Assembly (NCBI GenBank): GCA_903813345.2
Contig: CAIIXF020000005.1
Location: 62,001 to 126,000 of the forward strand
Direction: 5' to 3'
DNA: 64,000 nucleotides
Source of the DNA: Owenia fusiformis
Lineage: Eukaryota; Annelida; Polychaeta; Sabellida; Oweniidae
Shown here piece by piece: positions 10,675 to 21,218 of this stretch. The notes under the pieces were generated by a model. That model ran no database searches. It saw only the letters and a program-made list of their open reading frames with translations, and was not told the origin of the DNA. Position 1 is the first letter of the stretch. Each line of letters opens with the position of its first letter. Position numbers and translations under genes: made by a program.

Positions 10675-12895
10675 TTTGAGTTTCTGGTTGTACAAACCTA
10701 CATGGTTATTTGCATTTTTAGTTGTCCAAGCTTACATGATTATTTGAGTTTCTGGTTGTACAAACCTACATGGTTATTTGTGTTTTTAGTTGTATAAGCT
10801 TACATGGTAATGTGCATTTCTATTTGTTCAAGCTTACATGATTATTTGAGTTCCTGGTTGTACAAACCTACATGGTAATTTGTGTTTCTAGTTGTATAAG
10901 CTTACATGATTATTTGAGTCTCTAGTTGTTCAAGCTTACATGGTTATTTGTGTTTCTAGTTGTTCAAGCTCAAATGAATATTTGAGTTTCTAGTTGTACA
11001 AACCTACATGGTTATTTGTGTTTCTAGTTGTATAAGCTTACATGATTATTTGAGTCTCTAGTTGTTCAAGCTTACATGGTTATTTGTGTTTCTAGTTGTT
11101 CAAGCTCAAATGAATGTTTGAGTTTCTAGTTGTACAAACCTACATGGTTATTTGTGTTTCTAGTTGTATAAGCTTATATGGTTATGTGCATTTCTATTTG
11201 TTCAAGCTTACATGATTATTTGAGTTTCTGGTTGTACAAACCTACATGGTTATTTGTGTTTCTAGTTGTTCAAGCTCAAATGAATATTTGAGTTTCTAGT
11301 TGTACAAACCTACATGGTTATTTGCATTTCTATTTGTTCAAGCTTACATGATTATTTGAGTTTCTATTTGTTCAAGCTTACATGATTATTTGAGTTTCTT
11401 GTTGTACAAGCTTACATGATTATTTGAGTTTCTTGTTGTACAAGCTTACATGGTTATTTGCATTTCTCGTTGTACAAGCCTACATGGTTATTTGAGTTTC
11501 TAGTTGTACAAGCTTATATGGTTATTTGCGTTTCTAGTTGTACAAGCTTACATGATTATTTGAGTTTCTAGTTGTACAAGCTTACATGGTTGTCTGCGTT
11601 TCTTGTTGTTCAAGCTTACATGATTATTTGAGTTTCTGGTTGTACAAACCTACATGGTTATTTGTGTTTCTAGTTGTATAAGCTTACATGATTATTTGAG
11701 TCTCTAGTTGTTCAAGCTTACATGGTTATTTGTGTTTCTAGTTGTTCAAGCTTACATGTTTATTTGCGTTTCTAGTTGTACAAGCTTACATGGTTATTTG
11801 CATTTCTAGTTGTATAAGCTTACATGGTTATTTGAGTCTCTAGTTGTTCAAGCTTACATGGTTATTTGTGTTTCTATTTGTTCAAGCTTACATGATTATT
11901 TGAGTTTCTAGTACAAGTTTCTGTACAAGCTTACATGGTTATTTGAGTTTCTAGTTGTTTAAGCTTACATGATTATTTGAGTTTCTAGTTGTACAAGCTT
12001 ACATGGTTATTTGAGTCTCTAGTTGTTCAAGCTTACATTGTTATTTGGGCTTTTAGTTGTATAGGCTTACAGGATTACATGAGTTTCTAGTTGTATAAGT
12101 TTACATGATCATTTGAGTTTCTAGTTGTACAAGCTTACATGGTTATTTGGGTCTTTAGCTGTATAAGCTTACATGATTATTTGAGTTTCTAATTTTATAA
12201 GCTTACATGGTTATTTGCATTTCTAGTTGTAAAGCTTACGAATTACATGAGTTTCCAGTTGTACAAGCTAACATGATCATTTGATTTTCTAGTTGTACAA
12301 GCCTACATGATTATTTGCATTTCTAGTTGTCAGGCTTACATAATTATTTGAGTTTCTAGTTGTATAAGCTTACATGATTATTTGAGTTTTTTAATCGTAT
12401 AAGCTTACATGATTATTTGAGTTGTTCAAGCTTACATGATTATTTGCATTTCTAGTTGTCAAGCTTACATGGTTATTTGAGTTTCTAGTTGTATAAGCTT
12501 ACATGATTATTTGAGTTTCAAATTGTATAAGCTTACAGGATTATTTGCGTTTCTAATTGTACAAGCTTACATGATTATTTGAGTTTCTAATTGAGTTTCT
12601 ATTTGTATAAGCTTACGTGATTATTTGAGTTTCTAGTTGTACAAGCTTACATGATTATTTGAGTTTCTAATTGTATAAGCTTTACATGATTATTTGAGTT
12701 TCTAGTTCTATAAGCTTACATGATTATGTGGGTTTCTAGTTGTCAACGCTTGCATGATTATTTGAGTTTTTAACTGTTGTACAATTTTACAGGATTATAT
12801 GAGTTTCTAGTTTTACATGCTTTCATGATCATTTGAGTTTCGAGTAATACAAGCTTTCACAATTATTTGAATTTCTAGTTGTTCAAGCTTACATG
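10675..12895 (+). repeat. 34-bp minisatellite in PAK last intron, main part
   Basis: About 65 further units of the same 34-bp repeat, with variants (tgtataag, tgttcaag, catttct, gagtctct) and a few partial units. It runs to within about 26 bp of the exon acceptor atatgttgcag. Most units contain TTTCTAG, which resembles a 3' splice site. With the left part, roughly 74 units make up almost the whole 3.9-kb intron apart from the Helitron-like insertion. Short open frames here are repeat artefacts: a 34-bp unit cycles through all three frames. Confidence 0.93.
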
Positions 12896-12921
12896 TATAC
12901 AATACACTTCATATGTTGCAG

Positions 12922-13240
12922 GAAGCACTATGGTAACAAGGTTGACATCTGGTCTCTAGGAATCATGGTGATTGAAATGATTGAGGGAGAACCACCATAT
13001 CTAAATGAAACCCCACTTAGGGCGCTCTATCTTATTGCAAACAATGGGAAACCCGAGATAAAAAATACAAGCAAGATGTCCAAAGAACTTTTAGACTTTC
13101 TTAACAAATCTTTAGAAGTAGATGTAGATAAAAGGGGTAGTGCGGCAGAACTTTTGGAACATCCATTCCTGAAAAAGAGAGCACAATTGACCACTTTACG
13201 ACCTCTTATTGTTGCCGCTAAGGAATCCACAGGAAATTGA
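12922..13240 (+). CDS. Pak: PAK terminal coding exon: C-lobe and stop
   Basis: Follows acceptor atgttgcag. The first base completes the split Arg codon of VVTR, giving [19 protein letters not shown], the alpha-F region of PAK. Then come [30 protein letters not shown] and the C-terminal APLI-like helix ([11 protein letters not shown]), ending TGN and TGA at 13238-13240. This matches the usual C-terminus of group I PAKs in order and length (105 codons plus stop). No disruption. With the two preceding exons this gives about 264 residues, the catalytic domain minus its first strand and glycine loop. The next 2 kb is probably 3' UTR. Confidence 0.96.
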
Positions 13241-14640
13241 GAATATCATGGGAACAATGACTTACCTGTAAAACCGCAGTGTGCTCAACATAGACAGTTA
13301 CATCTGATGTATGTAGCATAGTGGACCATATTCTATTGTATAAATACATGGTAAACTTAGGGGCTATGTCAACGATGTTGCCTCAACATGTTAATTCAAT
13401 TCACTCATTTTTAATTGTTTACCAGCACACTATTGCTTATCACTATTTCCTTGATCCAATAATCATTCATTACTATCATGATAATGATGAATAACTATCA
13501 CGATAATTGCATTGTTACTTCTCATTGCATTACTGTCATGATAGTAAAACATGATTATCATGCTTATCATTAATGTCATCATTACCACATATAACTATCA
13601 TGATAATCCTGCATTACTATCATAATAATCATCAAGACTTGAAAGTACATATAACATCACCCTTTATAAAGTTTGTATATTATACTCTAAGTAAAATATC
13701 ATTTAGAGTTACACGACAGGTTTAATATGCTTGAATATGAATCATTTTGACAAAAGGCTTTGCAATGAAGGATTTTTGAGATGTAATACTAATGAGGCAC
13801 AAAATCCTTCAATATAAAGCTATTTGTCAAAATGTTTCATAACAAAGCAATATAACCCTGCTTTGTAACAGCTAACATTGTGTCTGTATTCTCTTTATTC
13901 TAATCATTTAGACGGCATTTAGAATTTGCTGTTCCATTTTGTGTCACTTAGAATAGTAATTTATTTGTTAATGACTTAATATTAATTACTATAGTACTAC
14001 TTTCACAGAGACTTTTTAGTCAAACAAGTTAAACACATGGTGAGGTCTAATATCTTGCAATAATCTGAAGGTATTTTGATAAAGATTAGCAAATTGGTAT
14101 TAAAATGAATTTTCAATTTGATTGATGAATTTCCCTTTGCAATTTTTAGTTTTTACTTGGACAGCTTTTAACAAATGTATGAGATTTGGATGCAACAAAA
14201 TTATCTCAATATATGGTCAGAGCTCCATTTGTATGCAAAATAACGTTTTTTGTAATGGTAGTAACTTGTAACAGAAGCGTAGACCACATGATTGTATTTA
14301 GATATTTTCTAATTTCAAACAAAAAAATTGTTAAAGCACATAAAGAGCAGTTTTACATAAATGAGATCAAAGTGTTCAATTATATATATTTTTAGAACAT
14401 AAATGTTTGTATTTTTATTGAAGGTTTACATCAAATGCATATACTATTATGATATTTGAATACTGTGTTGGACTTGTAATAATTTGTGCATTTGCCTTTC
14501 ACAAGATGTCATTTCAATCAAACATTATTCTGTTCTATTAACATTATTCTGTTATGTCTCTTTGATTTGTGACAATTAAATGTGAAACATTCACTATTAT
14601 TCATGTCAGAATTCAATTAAAAGACAGATTTTGATCTGAA
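13241..14640 (+). other. Probable PAK 3' UTR and flanking AT-rich DNA
   Basis: AT-rich sequence downstream of the PAK stop. I saw no AATAAA, but ATTAAA variants occur at 14575-14580 and 14616-14621 and could be polyadenylation signals; this is inference. The segment 13465-13640 holds many copies of palindromic TATCATGATA-type motifs. The plus-strand frame at 14186-14395 has no supporting features. Confidence 0.4.
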
Positions 14641-15284
14641 TAGTGATCAACAGGTTAAAGTGTTTATCTTTAGATTCTACATGAAGTGTTGTTTTCTGAG
14701 AACTTCTCATTTGACATTTTTAGAATCTATATATCTTAGGGAGGCTTAACTGGACAATCATATTCATTATGTTATATCCATGTCAAAGGAGCAATGTTTG
14801 TTTTTATGTCTCATGTGCTTGGACACATCTGCTCATTATTTTGTGTGATTTATCAATTCGGAATATGTGTATCTTTTATGTGAAATGTGTAACTCTGTTT
14901 CTCTATTCCACAGAGTGGACATTTAAGATAGATATCTACATATGAAATAGATATGAAAATTGATTAACTTACAAACTTTATTTACAAACGTGATTTGTAT
15001 AGATTTGTCTTAAGTGAAAATTGATTTTTTAAACCAAGATGAACATGATTCTCATCTTTGGAATTTAAGACACTACTCACTTTCAATGGTTTACACGTGA
15101 AATTATTAAATTCTGACTTTTAACTAATGAAATAACACAGCATTCAAGCAATTCTTTATAAATATTATTGTTTAGTACAAAACTGAAAGTCCTAATAAGA
15201 AATATATATATATATATATATTATAAAAGTACAACTTTTCTTTAATCATTCTAGTAATTTCCACAAGGCTATGACAATGTTATG
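14641..15284. other. AT-rich intergenic DNA with a short (AT)n run
   Basis: Nothing coding seen. A dinucleotide run of about 20 bp (atatat) lies at 15203-15222. Confidence 0.5.
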
Positions 15285-16008
15285 TTTGGAGTGATATAGG
15301 GAACACCTCCATCCGCCCGTAAGGGGAATAACTCAAATACCATTGGCCCAATTTTGTTCATAATTTGTACACATATACCCTATGGTGGTAGAAGTTCTGC
15401 CCGAAAGCTGATTTTCATAATGGCCACTCATTTAAAATTGGCAGCCATTTTAGTGCCATTTTTACAGTAATTTAGGTACAATATGTAAAATTCTAATAGC
15501 AATATGTTTGAAATGTAGGAAAAATTAAACAGGACATTAATAAAGCTAAAGCTAAAAATGTAGATATCGAAGAAGCACATGGCAGCCATCTTGAAAAATG
15601 GCGTCTTTTACACGCTATTTTACGATTTTTGCTGTAACTCGAAAAGTAGTTGAGCGATTTGTTCATATCTGGTATGTGAATACTATAAGCATGGCACACT
15701 GTCTAATAACATTTTTGCTAGAAGCTGGCCATTTTGAAAAATGGTCACCATTTTAAAGTTTTTTTATTACCATAACTCAAAAAGTAATGGACCAATTTTG
15801 TTCATATTTGATATGTGAATAGTCATAAGTATGGCACACTGTCTTACGGCATTTTTGCTGATAGGCGACCATTTTGAAAAATGGCTGCCATTTATATGTG
15901 TGTGCGATTTTGTTGAAATTTTATATGTGTCTACTTAGAAGCATATTACACTTTCTGATGACAATTTGACTTGTGAGCAACCATTTTGAAAACGGTGGCC
16001 ATTTTTAT
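15285..16008 (+). mobile_element. Degraded second copy of the intronic Helitron-like family (left part)
   Basis: Starts gagtgatatagggaacacct and follows the 9354 element closely ('ggggaataactcaaatacc', 'acacatataccctatg', 'catggcagccatcttg'), but with fewer internal tandem units and without the CCGT microsatellite. It is interrupted at about 16009 by another repeat and resumes at about 16556. Termini are eroded. Confidence 0.75.
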
Positions 16009-16555
16009 GTCACCACCAAAAAGTGGTGACATATTGTTATGGTCTCCGTTTTTTTTATGGCGGTTGGCGATCGGCGTCTGTAACAAATTCTTTCAACTTC
16101 TAATAACTTAATAAATACTGTTTAGACCGACTTCAATGTTTTCAGAAGTTCAAATCTGACTTTATTTTTGAGATTTGTCAAAAAGGTATTTTTTCAACTT
16201 GCCTCAAATTGACCAATTTTTTCAAAATCATCTACAATTTATCAGAAGTTCAAATCTGACTTTAGTTTTGAGATTTGACCTTCAATGAACTTCTCAAGGT
16301 AACCAATTTCTTTTTTCAAAATCATCTATAAGTTCCCTACAGTTTAAATCTGACTATAGATTTGACCTCCAATGACATTCTCAAGGTCAAAAAGGATTTG
16401 ACATTCTCGAGGTCAAAAGGGTCTTTTTCATCTTGATTTAAATTGACCAATTATTTTCAAAATCATCTATAAGTTCTCAGAAATTCAATTCTGACTTAAG
16501 ATTGAACTCATAATATTTTGACCAACTAGATGGTGACATTTTGTCATGTTAACGC
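16009..16555. mobile_element. Repeat inserted in the second Helitron-like copy
   Basis: Begins with a palindrome (tgtcaccac-caaaaa-gtggtgaca) and ends near 'gatggtgacattttgtcatg'. Internally a unit with 'ttcaaaatcatcta' and 'agttcaaatctgac' repeats about four times. Similar phrases occur in 53945-54554, linking it to the CTAG-ended Helitron-like group. Sequence of the host element lies on both sides. Confidence 0.55.
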
Positions 16556-16630
16556 CTTGTTTATTTTTTTCAATTTTTGCTATATACTTCGTTTGTAAAA
16601 ATGCCAGCCTGTTTGCTAAATGCCTAGTTT
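16556..16630 (+). mobile_element. Right remnant of the second Helitron-like copy
   Basis: 'caatttttgctatatacttcgtttgtaaa' (in part) matches the segment just before the right end of the 9354 element (tttgctatatatttcgtttg). The terminal hairpin and CTGG end are not recognisable. Confidence 0.5.
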
Positions 16631-16786
16631 CTATTTAATTTTCCGAAAATGAACCTTATCATCAAAACAACAATAAAATGTATTATTCCATAGTTAGCAT
16701 GATATTCATAGGATAACAAGTCAACATAAAAACGGTATTTTTGTAATCAGTGGTAAAATATGATATTTTGACAAATTTTCACTTAA

Positions 16787-16842
16787 CCATAGCATACGGT
16801 GTTTAAGCCATGACATACGGCGCCGTATGCTATGAACTATGG
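16787..16842. repeat. Small palindrome
   Basis: CCATAGCATACGG at 16787-16799 is mirrored by CCGTATGCTATG at 16823-16834 and then tatgg; the centre holds CATACGGCGCCGTATG. Probably a very small foldback sequence. Confidence 0.6.
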
Positions 16843-17066
16843 ATTTTAAATTCGAATTCAATCACTTAATGCCCTGATTGTTACATTCTTGGTTATTATC
16901 TATTACCCCATTTGAAAGATTTCTGGTCAAATGGCACTCAATTTGTGCTCGTTTCGTTTAATACATTAATATGTGCATGTAAATTACCATCTGGCCATGG
17001 GTCTTGGTATGACCAGACTAACACTGGTACTTTTGCTGAAAGGTTACGTGGGCGCAAATTGACACG

Positions 17067-17138
17067 TTAATGTATACGATTTCTTTATGATTAATATAGT
17101 TAATGTATACGATTTCTTTATGATTAATATATAGACAA
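17067..17138. repeat. 36-bp direct duplication
   Basis: 'gttaatgtatacgatttct' plus 'ttatgattaatata' occurs twice in tandem. Confidence 0.85.
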
Positions 17139-17870
17139 TTGTCCATCATCGTTTTGGCATTCGAGAACTTCTTGGTCACGGGCCTGATTCGGCTAGGGAC
17201 GAAGTCATTTCTAGTCAAAGTGAAAGTCACAAATATGATTATATACGAGAAGTGAAATCCAGCGTATAGGGAGTAGCTCTAGCTAAAGCTACGTTCACAC
17301 CAACGGCGAATGCCACGCTTTAAATCGGCGAGCAAAGCGCCATCATTTTTGTCATTTTTGTTCATACCAACGGCGCTTTGATGGCGCTTTAAAGCGGCTT
17401 GTAAAGCGGCACCAAAGCGTAACAAAGCTTGATTAAAGCGTCGGGGTCGTAATAGGTCGTAGAAAAGCTCGGAGTTAAGCGGGATATTCGGCAAGAGCGC
17501 CAAAATGTTTTTAACTGTATGAAATTTTTGGGCGCTCTGTTACGAATTGACTAAAGCGCAGAGAGCGTATCAAGGCTTAACAAACCATAACAAAGCTCAG
17601 AAAAGCTTGACCCAAGTGTAGGAAAGCTTAACATAGCTCTGATAGGTTCCTCACGCTTTGATCACGCTTTGACCAGGCTTTGTTACACTTGAAATCACGC
17701 TTTGATAAGCTTTGATAAGCATTATTACGCTTCGATGCGATAATGACGCTTTAAATCAGGCTCTGATACGATTGCCAAGCTCTGTTGTGCATTGTTACGT
17801 TCTGTTAAGCTCTGTCACACATTGGAAAATGTCGAGATCGCCGATTTCATGCCGCTTTTGATCCAATGAC

Positions 17871-17997
17871 TATATAAAGATGCAGTAGATCCATAAAACC
17901 ATTGCATCTTTGACTAGAGAACACGATGGCAGAACAACAAGATCCAGAAATTCCAGATGGACCAGAGCATGACCTATCTGTCGTGAAGAAGACATGA
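17871..17997 (+). promoter_or_regulatory. Possible TATA promoter and short leader ORF inside the TIR element
   Basis: TATATAAAG at 17871-17879 lies 55 bp upstream of an ATG in good context (acacgATGG, 17926). The frame reads MAEQQDPEIPDGPEHDLSVV and ends at 17997 after 23 codons. Acidic, coding-looking composition stands out from the surrounding AAAGC repeats. It may be the remnant 5' end of a transposase gene; no domain can be recognised in 23 residues. Confidence 0.3.
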
Positions 17998-18320
17998 TGT
18001 TTGTCGCACGGCGTGATATAGCGTGTGGAAACTTGTCAAGCGTAACAAAGCTTAGCAAAGCGTTTTAATCCTTGATTAAAGCGTCTCAATTCGTTGGAAA
18101 GCTTGAGAGTCCTTCATGAAAGTGTAACAAAGAGTGTCAGATATTGATGAAAGCGTCTAACCTCGTGTCAGATCTTCATGCCAGATCGTAGCAAATCTTG
18201 AGACATCTTAACGAAGCGTGTCAAGTGGTAACAGACAGTGAAGAGACTGGGATCCCCGCTTTGAACCAAGCTCTGTAAAGCTTTCCAACGCTTTGGATCA
18301 AGCTTTGCTGAGCTTTGTTA

Positions 18321-18355
18321 CTGTATTGTATTGTATTGTATTGTATTGTATTGTA
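18321..18355. repeat. (TTGTA)n microsatellite
   Basis: About six perfect pentamer copies within the TIR element. Confidence 0.9.
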
Positions 18356-18697
18356 ACTGAGCGCCCAAAATTGTTAAACAGTTTAACATTTTTTGGCGCT
18401 CTTGCCGATTATCCCGCTTTACTCCGAGCCTTTCTACGACCCATTACGACCCCGACGCTTTAATCAAGCTTTGTTACGCTTTGGTGCCGCTTTACAAGCC
18501 GCTTTAAAGCGCCGTTGGTGCGAACGTAGCTTGAACAGTTATAATTTTTGTGCTCTTGCCGAATATCCCGCTTAACTCCGAGCTTTTCTACTACCTATTA
18601 CGACCCTGACGCTTTAATCAAGCTTTGTTACGCTTTGGTGCCGCTTTACAAGCCGCTTTAAAGCGCCATCAAAGCGCCATTGGTGTGAACGTAGCTT

Positions 18698-19246
18698 AAA
18701 GAATGCGTTACAACTTACATTGACCGTTTCCAGAGCTCGTATGACAAAACAACGAGTCTCGCATCATCCCATCAATATGCCTTTTGAAATTTTCTACGAT
18801 AAGCCCACGGATATTACAGTCATTTTTGTTATGTTTTGATAAACAACGGTAACGTGTATTCATTCATTCAATACTGTTCCACAGATATCCAATATCGCCA
18901 AGTTTACCGAAAACGAAATCATTTTGTCCACCGAATGGTACTTATTGGAATCAGGGTAATCCAGCTGTGGAACATTGATTTATGAAAGCAGATTAGGAAT
19001 AACTTTCTGCATCTTCGTTCACTAAGCTCCGGTGAACGCAGTGAAGACCGAGCGTGCGGATCGAAAATGAACTTTGAGTACATTTACAGATTTAGTACAC
19101 ATTTTAAAAACATATAAAGCAGCTTCGCCCATTTGACGTTTGTTTGGAATCCCTTGAATAGAACTCAAATCGGGAATTTTGGGATTTCAATTTTTTTCTT
19201 TTTAGTGCTCTTTGAAATAAACGACATTTAAGTTAAACCCAACATA
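18698..19246. other. No recognisable feature
   Basis: Mixed-composition intergenic DNA between two mobile elements. No repeat, RNA or convincing frame seen. Confidence 0.4.
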
Positions 19247-20361
19247 CACCCCATGGGGCACGATGGGACTTCCATTGACTTAAATTGCGTGGTACCTCTT
19301 TGGACTCCATGGGAGTTTGCCCCATGGACTCTGTGGGATTCCATGGGACTCCGTCGGACTTTCCCTAATTGTGCCCCATCGAGTCCCATGAGGTCCAAAG
19401 GATCTAGTGCACCCTCCATTATGATCTCCCCATGAACAAAAATGAATTCATCTGATTTTTCAAGATAACTATAATGCTTTTATTATTACATTTATATGTA
19501 CACTAGTATCTTGTTGACCTTTATTCAGCACTCTATTGATGAATGGGTCACTTATTAGGGCCAATATTCAATCATAAAGTGTACAGGGGTAGAGATGCCA
19601 AACCAGGAAGTATTTTTGTGTCTGTCAAAATCCATTTGCATCCTACACATCCCTAAATCTTATCCAAATATGTTTTTAATTAATGAAACATAACAGTATA
19701 TTCTTTGTATTTACAAAGTTGTATGGGATTTCATATGTAAAAGTTGCTTTTGAAGCATTTTTCTATAGCCATTGTGTAGGGGAAAAAATAATGAAAACAA
19801 TGTATAATCTTTTAATTTGAAGTATGACCTGAATCGATTGCAAACTTTATTATTTGCACATCTGATGTGATATACCATTTGTTTCATATTGTGAAATTAT
19901 TTAATTTGCAATCGATTCAGGTCATAGTGTATTTTATGTATTTTTGTGAAAATCAATAGAAACCAATGGCCTCCATTGGTATCTAATGGTATCCACATGT
20001 TAAGTCAATAGAACACATCCAATGTCACGTCAATATACCCTTGCCCTTAATGACCTCAACCTCAGCCCATGTGGGTCCAAACGCTTAAATATTTTCCAAA
20101 GTATTATGTGACATTGTATTCTTTATGTAACACCTAAAAATGATTCATTTTGTTCATGGGGAAATCATAATGGCAAGTGCACTAGACCCTTTGGACTCGG
20201 TGGGACTAGATAGAGCAAGATGGGGAACTTCCCACGATTCACGAAGCCCCATCGAGAATGAATATTTTCATTCTTTCCAGGGGGCATCGTGGAACTCTTG
20301 ATCATTACATCATTGATGGGACATGGTGGGACCCGATGGGACTTCATGGGGCAAAGTGGTG
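19247..20361. mobile_element. Foldback element rich in CCATGGGACT words
   Basis: Arms 19374-19452 and 20138-20230 are inverted copies (both contain 'tctagtgca', 'attatgat', 'ccccatgaacaaaa' in opposite orientation). The centre holds a perfect 21-bp inverted pair, 19824-19844 and 19905-19925, around ATGACCTGAATCGATTGCAA. The flanks repeat gggact, ccatggga and gggacttc words on both sides. The overlapping 60-63-residue frames in both strands at 19228-19435 are products of this palindromic composition. Outer limits approximate. Confidence 0.65.
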
Positions 20362-20577
20362 CGATTTACATATAAAAGTAACTTGCAGTAATGAAAAATG
20401 TTTGTCCTCTCGGGATTTCTGGTCTTCTTAAATTATACGATTAATTAATTTATAGTCTATGAACGTCGATGATATGACTGGTTTACAATGTGTTATCCAT
20501 TCATGCACTGTTCCAACAAGCGTTGTGCTTTATAAAATATTTGTTTTACATGGCCTTTATCCGAAAAGCGCAAGCCC

Positions 20578-21189
20578 TACCCAAGTCCCCTGCGTTAATA
20601 TGTGACGTTTTCGTGTTAAATACAAATTGCACATGCCATTTTTAATTCAATTTTCTCAAAATTTCTCGAGGAGATATTTTTTTAAATTTCAGTACTAATT
20701 ATTTGTATATTGAAAAACATATTTAAAATTTGAAGAAAATCCTTGTAGTGGATTTCTAATGAAATGATTTTGAAGAAGAATAACGCGATTTTCGGGATGT
20801 GAGTTCAAGTGTATTTCGTATCTTCACGACGTTATGAACATAAAACTTAATTCTAGATTTTATCTTATCCGAACTAGAAATACGTAGTTTATCTTACTAG
20901 ACTGGACTCGATTTAATTTGTGATTTAAGCTTTTTGGGATAATTTTCTACAAACTTTTTAAATTGATATGTGTATTCACGCTTTTTTATAACTAAAATTC
21001 ATGAAATGATTTCATTGTAATGAAGCAAAATAATTTAAACTTAATTTTTTCAAAATTTCTCGAAGAAAATTTCATCAAAATTTTGTCAGTTATTCAATGG
21101 AATCTGCAGAACATTTACGCATTCATGTCTATAATGCATAAAACGTTACAAAGTTGAGATGTTCTCAAGACTTGGGGTAGGCCCTGCGC
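20578..21189. mobile_element. Inverted-repeat-bounded element (GCGCAAGCCCTACCCAAGTC ends)
   Basis: GCGCAAGCCCTACCCAAGTC at 20578-20597 is matched, inverted, by GACTTGGGGTAGGCCCTGCG at 21169-21188. Inside, 'tctcaaaatttctcgaggag' near the left and 'ttcaaaatttctcgaagaaa' near the right are direct relatives. About 610 bp and non-coding. No target duplication identified. Confidence 0.5.
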
Positions 21190-21218
21190 ACTATGAATAA
21201 AAGTGCATGTAAAACAAA

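Larger units (their letters stand above)
17286..18697. mobile_element. TIR element with AAGCTACGTTCACACCAACG ends, duplicated right end
   Basis: Left end AAGCTACGTTCACACCAACG; right end reverse complement at 18675-18697 (..ttggtgtgaacgtagctt). A second right end lies at 18510-18532, so the last ~160 bp are present twice in tandem (18390-18532 and 18555-18697). The left subterminal region 17400-17540 is inverted relative to these. The interior is dense in AAAGC and CAAAGCG words in both orientations, likely subterminal binding-type motifs. The superfamily is uncertain; the palindromic GC-rich ends recall the MITEs at 42704, 46405 and 51952. Confidence 0.7.

Noticed and set aside
19228-19435. 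Overlapping 60-codon frames on both strands
   Set aside because: Explained by the palindromic gggact/ccatgg composition of the foldback element.
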